Shown here: piece by piece, positions 9,274 through 17,730 of the stretch
How positions within the stretch are numbered: position 1 is the stretch's first letter
How the letters are laid out: every line of letters begins with the position of its first letter
NCBI RefSeq assembly: GCF_023015625.1
Contig: NZ_JALKAH010000005.1
Span: forward strand, 372,001 to 436,000
Length of the DNA: 64,000 bases
Source: Yoonia sp. F2084L
GTDB taxonomy: Bacteria > Pseudomonadota > Alphaproteobacteria > Rhodobacterales > Rhodobacteraceae
Direction: 5' to 3'
Translations under genes and position numbers: made by a program
Notes under the pieces: generated by a model
What the model was told of the DNA's origin: nothing
What the model saw: the letters and a program-made list of their open reading frames with translations, nothing else
Databases searched by the model: none

Positions 9274-9936
9274 ATGCGTATTTTGCTTGCAGAAGACGAG
9301 CCTGTGCTCGCCGGCCAAATCAGGGACACGTTGAAGTCCGAAGGGCTGACCGTTGATATTGCCTCGGACGGGGCGGAGGCCCAGTATCTTGGTGAAACAG
9401 AGCCCTATGATCTGATCATACTTGATATTGGCATGCCGATACGGGACGGTCTGACGGTTCTTAGAAACCTGCGGACAGGTGGAAATGATGTGCCGATCTT
9501 GATGCTGACAGCGCGCAATGACTGGACTGACCGTGTTGACGGGCTTGATGCGGGTGCGGATGACTATGTCACCAAACCGTTCCACATGGCTGAACTGTCG
9601 GCCCGTGTGCGCGCGATGATCCGGCGCAAGGCAGGTAAGTCGAACCCGGTGTTCACCAAGGATGAGGTCAGCTTTGACAGCCGCACCAATCAGGTCATGG
9701 TCAACGGCGTTCCGGCAAGCCTGACCGCGCAGGAAATCGCGGTGCTGTCTTATCTGTTCCACAACGCGGGCCGTCTGGTGTCCCGCACGGAACTGTCCGA
9801 GCATATTTATCAGTATGAAGGCGATCGCGATTCCAACACGATTGCGGTGTTCGTGAACCGGTTGCGCAAGAAGCTGGGCAATGACCTGATCGAAACGGTA
9901 CGTGGTCGTGGTTATGTGATCAAAGCGGCTGCATGA
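9274..9936 (+). CDS. OmpR/PhoP-family response regulator
   Basis: 220 aa. Receiver domain (1-115) with acidic pocket E7/D8, phospho-acceptor D51, T79 and K101 all present. A winged-helix DNA-binding domain follows (about 125-220), ending in RGRGYVIK. It is a DNA-binding transcription factor activated by phosphorylation. The stop codon overlaps the start of the adjacent histidine kinase (ATGA), so the two form a cognate pair. Sequence style is closest to PhoP/FeuP-type regulators; the signal is unknown. Confidence 0.93.
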   Translation: MRILLAEDEPVLAGQIRDTLKSEGLTVDIASDGAEAQYLGETEPYDLIILDIGMPIRDGLTVLRNLRTGGNDVPILMLTARNDWTDRVDGLDAGADDYVTKPFHMAELSARVRAMIRRKAGKSNPVFTKDEVSFDSRTNQVMVNGVPASLTAQEIAVLSYLFHNAGRLVSRTELSEHIYQYEGDRDSNTIAVFVNRLRKKLGNDLIETVRGRGYVIKAAA

Positions 9937-11285
9937 CGTCGCTGCGCGCCCGGGCGGTGTCGGGCGGCATCCTGTGGGCGGTCGTGATTATTGTGCTCGG
10001 CCTGGCGGGTATCTCATCGTATATGACGGCACAGACGCAGGCGCGTTTTACTGATCTTGTGCAAGCCCGCCACAGTCAGGCGGTGGTTGCCGTCTCAAAC
10101 AACGGCGCCAGCGCGGTCAATCTGGTGCGCGCCATTGGCGATCCGGTCTATCAACGTCCGTTTTCAGGCCAGTATTGGCAGGTGGAGGGCAGCGAAGGCC
10201 AGCTTTACAGATCACCCTCGCTGGTGGATGCATCTTTGCCGCGCCCCAATACCACTCAGGGGGGGCGCGTTGCCCGCGAGTATCGTGGTCCGAATGGCGA
10301 CCCGGTTTTCGGCATTGCCGAATGGCTGACACTACCCGACGGGTCGTTGTGGCATATTCAGGTGGCCTCATCCTTGCGTAGTCTTGAAGCTGACACCCAA
10401 GAGCTGCGCCAGACCCTTTTGACCGCCTTTGCGATTATCGCCTTTGTCGGGGTTTTGGGTGCGCTGGCGCAGGTTGCCGTTGTCCTGCAACCGCTCAATA
10501 CCCTGCGAAAAGAAGTCTCGACCCGCTGGGAACACGAGAACGGCCTGAGCGTCGACAGCTACCCGATTGAGGTGGCCCCGCTGGTCACAGACATCAACAG
10601 TTTGATGGATCGCAACCGCGAAATCATGAGCAGATCGCGCCGGCAAGCCGCCGACCTTGCCCATGCGATCAAGACCCCGTCGGCCATTATGCGCAACGAG
10701 TTGGATACACTGCGGTCCAAGGGTGTCGCGGTGCAGGATTCCATTGATGCGCTGGATCGGCTTGATGCGCAGTTGAAACGATCCTTTGCCCGGATGCGTG
10801 CAGACGGAACCGATGGGGCGGTTGGCGTGGTCACTGAGTTGGACACAGCCCTTGGCCGGATGAAACGTGCGTTTGAAGCGTTGTCGCGTAACAGCGACAA
10901 AACCTTTTCAGCCACGTTTGACGAAGGCTTGCGTGTCCGCATGGACCAAAGTGATTTTGAAGAGGTCATGGGCAACCTGCTGGATAACGCGCTGAAATGG
11001 GCTGCGTCGCAGGTGCGCCTGAGCGCATCGCAAGCGGATCAAGGCACGGTAATGATCACAATCAGCGATGACGGTCCGGGTATCCCGAAAGAGGAAAGAT
11101 CACGCGCCATGGATAGCGGTCAGCGCCTTGATACATCCAAGCCCGGAACGGGGCTGGGGTTGGCGATCGCCTCTGATCTGGTGCATGCCTATGGCGGCAA
11201 AATCATTCTGTCGCAGGATGAGGACCTTGGCGGATTGGCGGTGCAACTGAGTTTACCCGCGGCCGCTGCGCAACGCCCTGACTAA
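9933..11285 (+). CDS. Sensor histidine kinase (PhoQ-like)
   Basis: 450 aa. A membrane segment near residues 11-32, a periplasmic sensor region of about 125 residues, and a second membrane segment near 160-185 are followed by a HAMP-like linker. The phosphorylated His is H244 in DLAHAIKTPSAI, the HxxKTP variant typical of PhoQ-like kinases. The N box (NLLDNALKWA), G1 (DDGPGIP) and G2 (GTGLGLAIA) boxes are complete. It overlaps the response regulator by 4 nt. Its 3' end overlaps the convergent YcjF-like gene by 4 nt. Confidence 0.93.
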   Translation: MTSLRARAVSGGILWAVVIIVLGLAGISSYMTAQTQARFTDLVQARHSQAVVAVSNNGASAVNLVRAIGDPVYQRPFSGQYWQVEGSEGQLYRSPSLVDASLPRPNTTQGGRVAREYRGPNGDPVFGIAEWLTLPDGSLWHIQVASSLRSLEADTQELRQTLLTAFAIIAFVGVLGALAQVAVVLQPLNTLRKEVSTRWEHENGLSVDSYPIEVAPLVTDINSLMDRNREIMSRSRRQAADLAHAIKTPSAIMRNELDTLRSKGVAVQDSIDALDRLDAQLKRSFARMRADGTDGAVGVVTELDTALGRMKRAFEALSRNSDKTFSATFDEGLRVRMDQSDFEEVMGNLLDNALKWAASQVRLSASQADQGTVMITISDDGPGIPKEERSRAMDSGQRLDTSKPGTGLGLAIASDLVHAYGGKIILSQDEDLGGLAVQLSLPAAAAQRPD

Positions 11286-12271
11286 CTGCGTCCGAAAAGA
11301 CCGCTCATCGCCCGGCCGACCAGACCGCTGACGGATGGTTTCTTTGATGCATGAAACGGGAGCGGGCGGCAGACCTCAATCGCGGCAACGCCGACGCGCG
11401 CGGTGAGCGCCCCGTTGATCACACCTTCGCCGAAGCGGCGGGATACTTTGGACAGGACCCCGCCACCGGCGACTGATCCGATCAGATCATCACCCACGGC
11501 CACAGCACCGGTCGCAACCAGATGCGTAAGGACAGAACGTGTCAGCCGCCAACTGCCCAAGGTGCCGGATCGCCCGCCATAAATCTCGGCGATCCGCCGG
11601 ATCATCCGCAGGTTTGCGGTCAGGGCAGTGAACAGATCAGCCAGGGCAAGTGGGACAATCGCCGTCACGGTGGCGACTTGCCGTGCTGCGGCTTCCACTT
11701 CGCGCTGGGCGCGCGCGTCGAGCGGGGTCAGCAATGTGGTTTCAGCAAGGCCCAACAGCCCATCGGCGTCCAGCACCTCGCTTTGCCGCGACTTAAGCTC
11801 TGCCCGCCCCCACGCCGTATCCTCGCGATTGCCATAAAGCGCTTCGAGGTCGCCGATGACACGGCGTGCCTGTTTAAGGTCATGCGAGACAAGCGCATCT
11901 TTTGCCTGATGCTGGATACTGTCGAGCTTGCGCAAACGTCCAAAGGCCGCCAGTTCGCGCAATCCGATGATCAGCAGCACCAATATCAGTAACCCGATCA
12001 GCGCCGTCGCGATGCCGCCCAAGATCGGTGAGCGCGCCAAAAGCCCCGTGACATAATCCCACGCTGCAAGTGAAACCACGAAACCAACCAGTGCCACCGC
12101 GACGGACCAGAACCAACGCGCGAGCCTTGACGGCCTGCGCGCGGCCAGCGCTGCGACCTGTTGCATCGCAACGCCCTGCGGTGCGTCGATGTCATCTTGC
12201 ACAGCGGGGGCGCTGTCGGGCCGGGCCGCTTCGGTGCCTTCAAGGTCAATCAGAACCGGTCCGCGGGTCAT
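11282..12271 (-). CDS. YcjF-family (TIGR01620/DUF697) inner membrane protein
   Basis: 329 aa. Two hydrophobic segments near residues 50-75 and 80-105 (LARWFWSVAVALVGFVVSLA; IATALIGLLILVLLIIGL) precede a cytoplasmic helical DUF697-like domain. That domain ends in the family-typical GxLSKVSRRFGEGVINGALTARVGVAAIEVCRPLPF. It follows the YcjX-like gene with an ATGA overlap, the conserved pairing seen in many proteobacteria, where the two are linked to envelope stress. Function is not firmly established. The C-terminal gene end is convergent with the kinase gene. Confidence 0.85.
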   Translation of the reverse strand: MTRGPVLIDLEGTEAARPDSAPAVQDDIDAPQGVAMQQVAALAARRPSRLARWFWSVAVALVGFVVSLAAWDYVTGLLARSPILGGIATALIGLLILVLLIIGLRELAAFGRLRKLDSIQHQAKDALVSHDLKQARRVIGDLEALYGNREDTAWGRAELKSRQSEVLDADGLLGLAETTLLTPLDARAQREVEAAARQVATVTAIVPLALADLFTALTANLRMIRRIAEIYGGRSGTLGSWRLTRSVLTHLVATGAVAVGDDLIGSVAGGGVLSKVSRRFGEGVINGALTARVGVAAIEVCRPLPFHASKKPSVSGLVGRAMSGLFGRS

Positions 12272-13695
12272 AGCCGATCTCCCAACAGAAATTGCGCGGC
12301 TTTATCCAGCCGGATGTGTGGTGGGCCGTCGCCGGGGCGGCGGTCAAGCGGGGCGGGGGCAAAGCTCATCACGCTATAGTCGGCATCGAGCCACTTGTCA
12401 GAGCCTTCGCGGGCCGGTGCCAGCAAATGCGCGGGATCAGAAGGCAGTTTGCCGGGATAGAAGGCGGCTTGCTTGTTGCTTTCCAGCAGACGTCCGCGCA
12501 CGACATCAAGCGGTCCATCGGCGTGGTCGACGGTTTCCTCTACGGTGGTGCGCAGGGCCGCAATGGACATTGCCCCGGTTTGCGCCCCCGCAAAATCGGC
12601 CCGATCCTTGGCTTCGCGCACCAAGGCTTCGGTGATCGAGGTCAGTTGCGGATGTTGGCTGTGGTGCAGATGGTCTGCCTTGGTTGCAGCAAAGAGAATT
12701 TTCTCAACCCGGCGTCCTTGGAAAATGCGGGTCAGGAAATCGTTACGGCCCGGACGGAAAGCCCCAAGGATGCGCGCCATTGCGTTGCGCAGATCATCTA
12801 ATGCGGCAGGACCTGCATGGATCGCGCCCAGCACATCGACAAGCACGATCTGACGGTCGATCTTGGCGAAATGGTCTTGGAAGAATGGCCGCACGATGTT
12901 GCGTTTATAACTTTCAAAGCGCCGCTCAAACTCGCGTCCCAGCGATCCGCGTGGATAGCGTGCTGAGGGAAGCGGGGCAAAGGTCAGCACAGGTGATCCG
13001 GCAAGGTCGCCGGGCAGCAAGAAGCGACCCGGCGAGCAGTCAGAAAATCCGGCTTCACGTGCCTCGCGCAGGTGTGCGGTGAACCGTTCGGCGAGCACCA
13101 GTGCTTCGGGTTCGTCCAGTCGCACGGTCGGGTCAACACCCGCCACAAGTGCAGCGTAGTCGTCACCGCCGGGACGGCCTCTTGCGCGATCCAGTGCCGC
13201 CTCTGACCATTCTGCATAGGATTGGTCCAAAAGCCCAAGGTCCAACAGCCACTCACCGGGGTAGTCCACAATGTCGATATGCACCGTGCGTGGGCCAGAG
13301 ATGCCGGACAGTAGGCCGCTGGGTTGTACGCGCAGGGACAGGCGCAGCTCGCTGATTTGGCGCGTACCATCAGGCCAGCTGGGTTCCGGCGCGGTGAGTT
13401 GTGACAGATAGGCCTCATAATTAAAGCGCGGCACGGTGTCGTCTGGCTGCGGCTGCAGATAGGCTGTGCGGATTGCACCACTGGCGGCAGCCTCCAGTTG
13501 CGGCATCCGCCCCCGGTCCATCAGATTGGCAACCAGCGATGTGATGAACACCGTTTTGCCAGCGCGCGACAGGCCCGTCACGCCAAGACGGATCACGGGA
13601 TCGGCGAAAGGTGCGGTGAGTGTGTCGCTAACACCTTCGACGGTACGTGCGATTTGATCGGCGATGGCGGAGATGACCAAAATGGGCCCTTTCAA
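12268..13695 (-). CDS. YcjX-family (DUF463) GTPase-like protein
   Basis: 475 aa. P-loop VTGLSRAGKTVFITSL near residues 40-55 and a switch-like DYPGEWLLDLGLL segment mark the DUF463 family. Further conserved blocks are DHFAKIDRQIVLVDVLGA and FAATKADHLHH (an NKxD-like base-recognition element). It is presumably a cytoplasmic or membrane-associated nucleotide-binding partner of the YcjF-like protein that follows with a 4-nt overlap. It is divergent from truA with a gap of 79 bp. Confidence 0.88.
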   Translation of the reverse strand: MKGPILVISAIADQIARTVEGVSDTLTAPFADPVIRLGVTGLSRAGKTVFITSLVANLMDRGRMPQLEAAASGAIRTAYLQPQPDDTVPRFNYEAYLSQLTAPEPSWPDGTRQISELRLSLRVQPSGLLSGISGPRTVHIDIVDYPGEWLLDLGLLDQSYAEWSEAALDRARGRPGGDDYAALVAGVDPTVRLDEPEALVLAERFTAHLREAREAGFSDCSPGRFLLPGDLAGSPVLTFAPLPSARYPRGSLGREFERRFESYKRNIVRPFFQDHFAKIDRQIVLVDVLGAIHAGPAALDDLRNAMARILGAFRPGRNDFLTRIFQGRRVEKILFAATKADHLHHSQHPQLTSITEALVREAKDRADFAGAQTGAMSIAALRTTVEETVDHADGPLDVVRGRLLESNKQAAFYPGKLPSDPAHLLAPAREGSDKWLDADYSVMSFAPAPLDRRPGDGPPHIRLDKAAQFLLGDRL

Positions 13696-13774
13696 TGCTT
13701 TATAGCAAGATAGGGGTCCGCCACGGCGATGTGTAGGGATTGATTTTGCCTGATGCTCCCCCTAATCGGGGCGG

Positions 13775-14542
13775 ATGCCACGTTACGCCCTTCTTGTTGA
13801 ATATCACGGCGACCCCTTTGCAGGGTGGCAGCGGCAGAGCGATCAGCCGTCTGCGCAAGGCGCGATTGAGGCGGCCTTGGCCAAGCTGGAACCGCGCGAA
13901 CACACGATTGCTGCCGCTGGGCGCACCGATGCGGGTGTTCATGCAACGGGCCAAGTGGCGCATTGCGATATGGAACGGGAATGGGACCCGTTTCGCCTGT
14001 CCGAGGCGTTGAATTTCCATCTCAAGCCCGCGCCAGTGGCGATCTTGAACTGCGCTTTGGTGGCCGATGATTGGCACGCACGGTTTGATGCGGTGGAACG
14101 AAGGTATCTGTTTCGCCTGATGTCGCGCCGCGCGCCTCTGACATCAGAGGCCGGGCAGATGTGGCGGGTGAACCATCCGCTGGATGCGGATGCGATGCAG
14201 GCAGGGGCGGATCAGTTGATCGGGAACCATGACTTCACGACGTTCCGGTCTTCGATTTGTCAGGCGAAAAGCCCGGTGAAGACATTGGATGAGCTGCGGG
14301 TCGAAGTGGTTCCGCGCACCCATGGCACGGAGTATCGGTTTCATGTCCGGGCGCGGTCGTTTCTGCACAATCAGGTGCGCAGCTTTGTCGGCACCTTGGA
14401 ACGCGTTGGCGCGGGGGCTTGGACGCCGGATGAGGTTGGGGCTGCTTTAGCGGCAAAGGACCGTAGTGCTTGCGGTCCGGTTTGCCCGCCGCACGGACTA
14501 TATCTGGCGGGGGTGAAATACCCCAAAGATCCGTTTGCCTAG
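13775..14542 (+). CDS. truA: tRNA pseudouridine(38-40) synthase TruA
   Basis: 255 aa, normal for TruA. The catalytic Asp is D52 in [15 protein letters not shown]. The second conserved block ([19 protein letters not shown]) is intact. It isomerises U38-U40 in the anticodon arm of many tRNAs. The TAG stop (14540-14542) coincides with the left end of the IS5-family element, whose first base is the G of the stop. The protein looks full length, so the insertion has not removed a recognisable part of the enzyme, but it may have replaced the native last residues or the terminator. Confidence 0.95.
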   Translation: MPRYALLVEYHGDPFAGWQRQSDQPSAQGAIEAALAKLEPREHTIAAAGRTDAGVHATGQVAHCDMEREWDPFRLSEALNFHLKPAPVAILNCALVADDWHARFDAVERRYLFRLMSRRAPLTSEAGQMWRVNHPLDADAMQAGADQLIGNHDFTTFRSSICQAKSPVKTLDELRVEVVPRTHGTEYRFHVRARSFLHNQVRSFVGTLERVGAGAWTPDEVGAALAAKDRSACGPVCPPHGLYLAGVKYPKDPFA

Positions 14543-14560
14543 GTTGTGTTGACATTCAGG
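14542..14560. repeat. Left terminal inverted repeat of the IS5-family element
   Basis: GGTTGTGTTGACATTCAGG, identical over 19 bases to the reverse complement of the right end. The first G is also the last base of the truA stop codon. Confidence 0.9.
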
Positions 14561-14987
14561 TACACCATTTGAGGGCACAGACAAGATTTGTGAAGCCTAA
14601 ATAGTTGCGTGCCAGTTTGTCATACCGTGTGGCTATGCGTCGGAAGTGCTTGATCTTGCTGAAGAACCGCTCGACTGCGTTGCGGTCCTTGTACAGGACA
14701 GCATCGAATTTGCGCCATGAAGCGGTCGTTGAACGGCGCGGCACGACCGGGATTGCACCTGCCGCACAGATGGCCTCCATCGCGCGGGCACCGTCATAGC
14801 CCTTAGCCGCCAAGACAAATGCTGCGTTCAAACCATCCAAAAGTGGCTCGATTTGGGTGATGTCATTGCGTTGCCCACCTGTCAGGATCAGGCGGACAGG
14901 GTTGCCGTGCGCGTCAGTTGCGAGGTGTATTTTGCTGCTGATCCCACCACGTGAGCGTCCTAACGCTTGAGCTTCAGCCCCCCTTTT
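14556..14987 (-). CDS. IS5-family transposase, second reading frame (orfB)
   Basis: This frame, -1 relative to orfA, is open from the slippery run to a TGA at 14556. It encodes the C-terminal catalytic half: AEAQALGRSRGG, KIHLATDAHGNP, LTGGQRND, LLAAKGYD-like (VLAAKGYDG) and YKDRNAVERFFSKIKHFRRI with the DDE-type final Glu. It lacks its own convincing start and is expected as a fusion with orfA. The C-terminus (NYLGFTNLVCALKW) is complete for the family. Confidence 0.85.
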   Translation of the reverse strand, partial: KRGAEAQALGRSRGGISSKIHLATDAHGNPVRLILTGGQRNDITQIEPLLDGLNAAFVLAAKGYDGARAMEAICAAGAIPVVPRRSTTASWRKFDAVLYKDRNAVERFFSKIKHFRRIATRYDKLARNYLGFTNLVCALKWCT

Positions 14988-15310
14988 TGCGCGCCCGCGC
15001 TGTGCTGGTGCGCACGCACGATGGTGCTGTCCACAAGGACGTACTCAAAGTCTGGATCATCCGCCATCGCATTGAAAAGGCAATCAAACACGCCGGCTCG
15101 GCACCAGCGATTGAAGCGAACATAGACTGAATTCCACTTCCCGAAGTGGTCCGCTAGGGCCCGCCAGTGCGCTCCAGTTCTCGCAAGCCAAAGAATGGCT
15201 TCCATGAGTTTTCTGTTATCTTGGCCGCTGCGTCCCGGGTCCGTCCGTTTGCCCGGTAAATGCGGTGCCAACTTCGCCCAAACTCTGCCGCTCAATTCCT
15301 GTCTGCTCAA
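14960..15310 (-). CDS. IS5-family transposase, first reading frame (orfA)
   Basis: 116 aa DUF4096-like N-terminal part. It contains the family-typical LMEAILWLARTGAHWRALADHFGKW, VYVRFNRWCRAG and the first catalytic Asp in EYVLVDSTIVRAHQHSAG. It ends at a TAG shortly after the A5G6 run, as expected for the IS427 group, where a fraction of ribosomes shift back one base to continue into orfB. Confidence 0.88.
   Translation of the reverse strand: MSRQELSGRVWAKLAPHLPGKRTDPGRSGQDNRKLMEAILWLARTGAHWRALADHFGKWNSVYVRFNRWCRAGVFDCLFNAMADDPDFEYVLVDSTIVRAHQHSAGAQKGGLKLKR
14978..14988 (-). other. Slippery A5G6 run, probable programmed -1 frameshift site
   Basis: On the coding strand the run AAAAAGGGGGG lies where the orfA and orfB frames overlap. 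orfA reads CAA AAA GGG GGG CTG. Moving back one base continues without stop into orfB. This is established practice in IS427-type elements; efficiency cannot be judged from sequence. Confidence 0.75.
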
Positions 15311-15368
15311 TCATGCTGGCCTCCTACCCAGTACCCAGCTTGAATCACAAACAACCGCTTCTGGGAGT

Positions 15369-15387
15369 CCTGAATGTCAACACAACC
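15369..15387. repeat. Right terminal inverted repeat of the IS5-family element
   Basis: Exact reverse complement of the left repeat over 19 bases. Beyond it the sequence continues CAGGGTC, unlike the left flank. Confidence 0.9.
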
Positions 15388-15427
15388 CAGGGTCAGATTG
15401 CAGGTTCACATCCTGCCGGGGTCGTCA
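15388..15427 (+). pseudogene. Possible decayed 3' end of a tRNA gene cut by the insertion sequence
   Basis: Immediately outside the right IS end a T-arm-like hairpin appears: GCAGG (15400-15404), loop TTCACAT, CCTGC (15412-15416). It is followed by a 7-nt acceptor-like strand CGGGGTC, G and TCA. Against a real tRNA, position 58 is C instead of A and the end is TCA instead of CCA. No 5' half exists on either side. It could be chance. Confidence 0.3.
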
Positions 15428-15442
15428 TTTTCCAACATTATC

Positions 15443-16771
15443 CTAGCTATCAAACAGCAGTGCTGATTTGCGACCCATGCCGGTGTAGGCCTCAAAACCG
15501 GCATCCAGCGCGTAGTCGCAGGAATACATGTTACGCAGGTCTGCCATACGCGCCGACGCCATGCGGCCCGCCATATCGCGCAGGTCCAACGCGCGGAATT
15601 CGTTCCATTCCGTCAGCAGAACGACTGCATCCGCGCCATCCACTGCCTCATAGGCATCTTCGAACCAAGTGACGTTGGGCAGCAAGGCATCCGCCTCGCG
15701 GAACGCTTGCGGGTCCACAACCCGCACGTTTGCCCCCATGCCAACCAGCGCTGGCACCACAGTCAGTGCGGGTGCATCGCGCATATCATCGGTGTCGGGT
15801 TTGAACGTCAGGCCCAGCACGGCAATGGTCTTGTCGCGCAGTTTTTCGTCGCAAAGATCGACAATCTTGTCGATCATCAGGCGTTTGACCTCTTCATTCA
15901 CCTTGATGACCGTCTCGACGATCTGCAAGGGAACCGCATTGTCCTGACCGATACGTGCCAGTGCTTTGGTGTCCTTGGGGAAGCATGACCCACCATAACC
16001 CGGACCGGCCTGCAAGAACTTTGGCCCAATGCGGCTGTCGAAACCCATCCCGTTGGCGACGTCTTTGACATCGGCCCCGGTGCGTTCGCAGAGCATGGCT
16101 ATTTCGTTGATGAATGTGACCTTTGTCGCCAGAAACGCGTTGGCTGCGTATTTGATCATTTCGGCCGTTTCAAGGTCAGTGGTCAGTACAGGATAGCCGC
16201 GGAGCGACAGCGGGCGATAAACCTCTTGCATCACCTCATCACCGCGGTCGGACTGGACGCCGACTACGACGCGGTCTGGATGCATGAAATCGTCAATCGC
16301 TGCCCCTTCGCGCAAAAACTCTGGGTTGGACACAACATCACAGTCCAGATCAGGCCGCGTTTCTTTGAGAAGGTCCGCGACCTTCTGGTTCGTTCCAACG
16401 GGTACGGTTGATTTGATCACAATGACCGTGGGGCGTGTCAGCGCCTCTGCCACCTCTTTGACCGCGCCAAACACGAAACTCAGATCGGCATGCCCGTCAC
16501 CACGGCGGCTGGGTGTGCCGACAGCGATAAAGACGGCATCGGCATCCTGCGTGGCACTTTTGAGGTCGTCAGTGAAAGACAGGCGGTTGGCGGCAATGTT
16601 GCGCGCCATCAACGTATCCAACCCCGGTTCAAAAATAGGCGTTTCGCCGGCGCGCAACTTTGTCAGCTTCTCTTGGTTTTTGTCGACGCAAATGACTTCA
16701 TGGCCAAAGTCAGAAAAACACACACCAGAGACCAGACCGACATATCCGGTCCCAATCATTGCAATCTTCAT
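15443..16771 (-). CDS. ugd: UDP-glucose 6-dehydrogenase
   Basis: 442 aa. NAD-binding motif GTGYVGLVSG at residues 7-16, STVPVGT near 121-127, EFLREG near 151 and the catalytic Cys C263 in GPGYGGSCFPKDTKAL identify the UDP-glucose/GDP-mannose dehydrogenase family. GGSCFPKD and the length fit UDP-glucose 6-dehydrogenase, which makes UDP-glucuronate for exopolysaccharide or lipopolysaccharide. It is a single gene with no polysaccharide cluster around it. Its 3' end lies 56 bp from the IS element. Confidence 0.93.
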   Translation of the reverse strand: MKIAMIGTGYVGLVSGVCFSDFGHEVICVDKNQEKLTKLRAGETPIFEPGLDTLMARNIAANRLSFTDDLKSATQDADAVFIAVGTPSRRGDGHADLSFVFGAVKEVAEALTRPTVIVIKSTVPVGTNQKVADLLKETRPDLDCDVVSNPEFLREGAAIDDFMHPDRVVVGVQSDRGDEVMQEVYRPLSLRGYPVLTTDLETAEMIKYAANAFLATKVTFINEIAMLCERTGADVKDVANGMGFDSRIGPKFLQAGPGYGGSCFPKDTKALARIGQDNAVPLQIVETVIKVNEEVKRLMIDKIVDLCDEKLRDKTIAVLGLTFKPDTDDMRDAPALTVVPALVGMGANVRVVDPQAFREADALLPNVTWFEDAYEAVDGADAVVLLTEWNEFRALDLRDMAGRMASARMADLRNMYSCDYALDAGFEAYTGMGRKSALLFDS

Positions 16772-16848
16772 TTGCGTCTCACTTTCTTGCGCAGCCTTCT
16801 TGTTGGCTCCTTATCGTCGGAGTTGCAGGGCCTTGCAAGAAACTGTCG

Positions 16849-17730
16849 CTAAAGAAGCCCGTTGGGCAAAGGTTGCTCATTCGCGGTGTTCACCCGGCGG
16901 AACCAGAGCGTCACCATGGTCGAGGTGATGACGATGAATAGCGAATAAAGCACCGGTACGGCCATGATCGCCTGCGCCTCAGTCCCCGCGAAGGTGAATG
17001 CGATGATTGCAATCGCCAAGGGTCCGTTCTGGATACCCGTTTCAAGCGCCACAGTCCGCGCGTTGCGTGGGTGAAGCCGCAGCAGAATTGAAAACCCGTA
17101 GCCCAGCGCAAACCCAAAGAGGCCCAGCACGATAGACCCAAAATAGGTGGCCCATGTCGTCGTGAGCAGGAACTCCCAGTTACGGGGGATCCATGACACG
17201 ATCAGGAACAGGATAAAGAAGATCGCAAGCATTGAGCCCATGAACTCAGTCACGGCACCCACATTGGCATTCAGCTTGCGCAGCACCATTCCAATCGCAA
17301 CCGGAACAAGCAGCAAAACAAGCGTCGCGATGATATTTTCGCGCGGGATATCAAGATCAAGCGCACCGGCATAAAGCACCAGCACAACCGGGATCAGGAT
17401 CACGCCAAAGACCGTGGATGTGACCGTCATCAGCACAGACAAAGCCAAATTGCCTTTGGAAAAGTAGGTAAAGATGTTCGATGTCGTCCCGCCCGGCATA
17501 CAGGCCATGATCAAGATGCCGATCTTGATCGGGTCCGATACTGGCAGCGTCGTTGCCAGCACGAAGCCGATCAGGGGCATAAAGCCGTACTGCGAAATCA
17601 CTCCAATCATCAGCCCGTATGGTCGCTTCAAGGCCAGGGTAAAGTCACGCGGTGTCAGCGATGCGCCCATGCCCAGCATGATCACGAAAATCATCAGTGC
17701 CAGAATGGCCTGTTCAAGTGGTCCGACCAT
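16849..17730 (-). CDS. Bile acid:sodium symporter (BASS) family transporter
   Basis: 293 aa with about nine to ten hydrophobic segments. Family marks are GASLTPRDF near residue 24, GILIMACMPGGTTSNIFTYF near 75 and the conserved ETGIQNGPLAIAI block near 210. BASS proteins import organic anions such as 2-keto acids with sodium. The start overlaps the stop of the fadD-like gene by one base (TAATG), so the two are coupled. This suggests uptake and activation of a carboxylic acid, an inference. Confidence 0.88.
   Translation of the reverse strand: MVGPLEQAILALMIFVIMLGMGASLTPRDFTLALKRPYGLMIGVISQYGFMPLIGFVLATTLPVSDPIKIGILIMACMPGGTTSNIFTYFSKGNLALSVLMTVTSTVFGVILIPVVLVLYAGALDLDIPRENIIATLVLLLVPVAIGMVLRKLNANVGAVTEFMGSMLAIFFILFLIVSWIPRNWEFLLTTTWATYFGSIVLGLFGFALGYGFSILLRLHPRNARTVALETGIQNGPLAIAIIAFTFAGTEAQAIMAVPVLYSLFIVITSTMVTLWFRRVNTANEQPLPNGLL

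Larger units (their letters stand above)
14542..15387 (-). mobile_element. IS5-family (IS427-like group) insertion sequence, 846 bp, complete ends
   Basis: The element is bounded by perfect 19-bp terminal inverted repeats and encodes a transposase in two overlapping frames, as in the IS427 group, where production of the fused enzyme depends on -1 frameshifting. Neither frame has a stop other than those expected, so the copy may be active. Flanks are CTA on the left and CAG on the right. A perfect target duplication is not seen; allowing the terminal G to belong to the target gives CTAG versus CCAG. It sits between convergent truA and ugd. Confidence 0.9.

Noticed and set aside
9154-9804. Long minus-strand open frame of 216 codons
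   Set aside because: It lies antisense to the response regulator gene, has His/Arg-rich unlikely composition, and the other strand has complete domain motifs.
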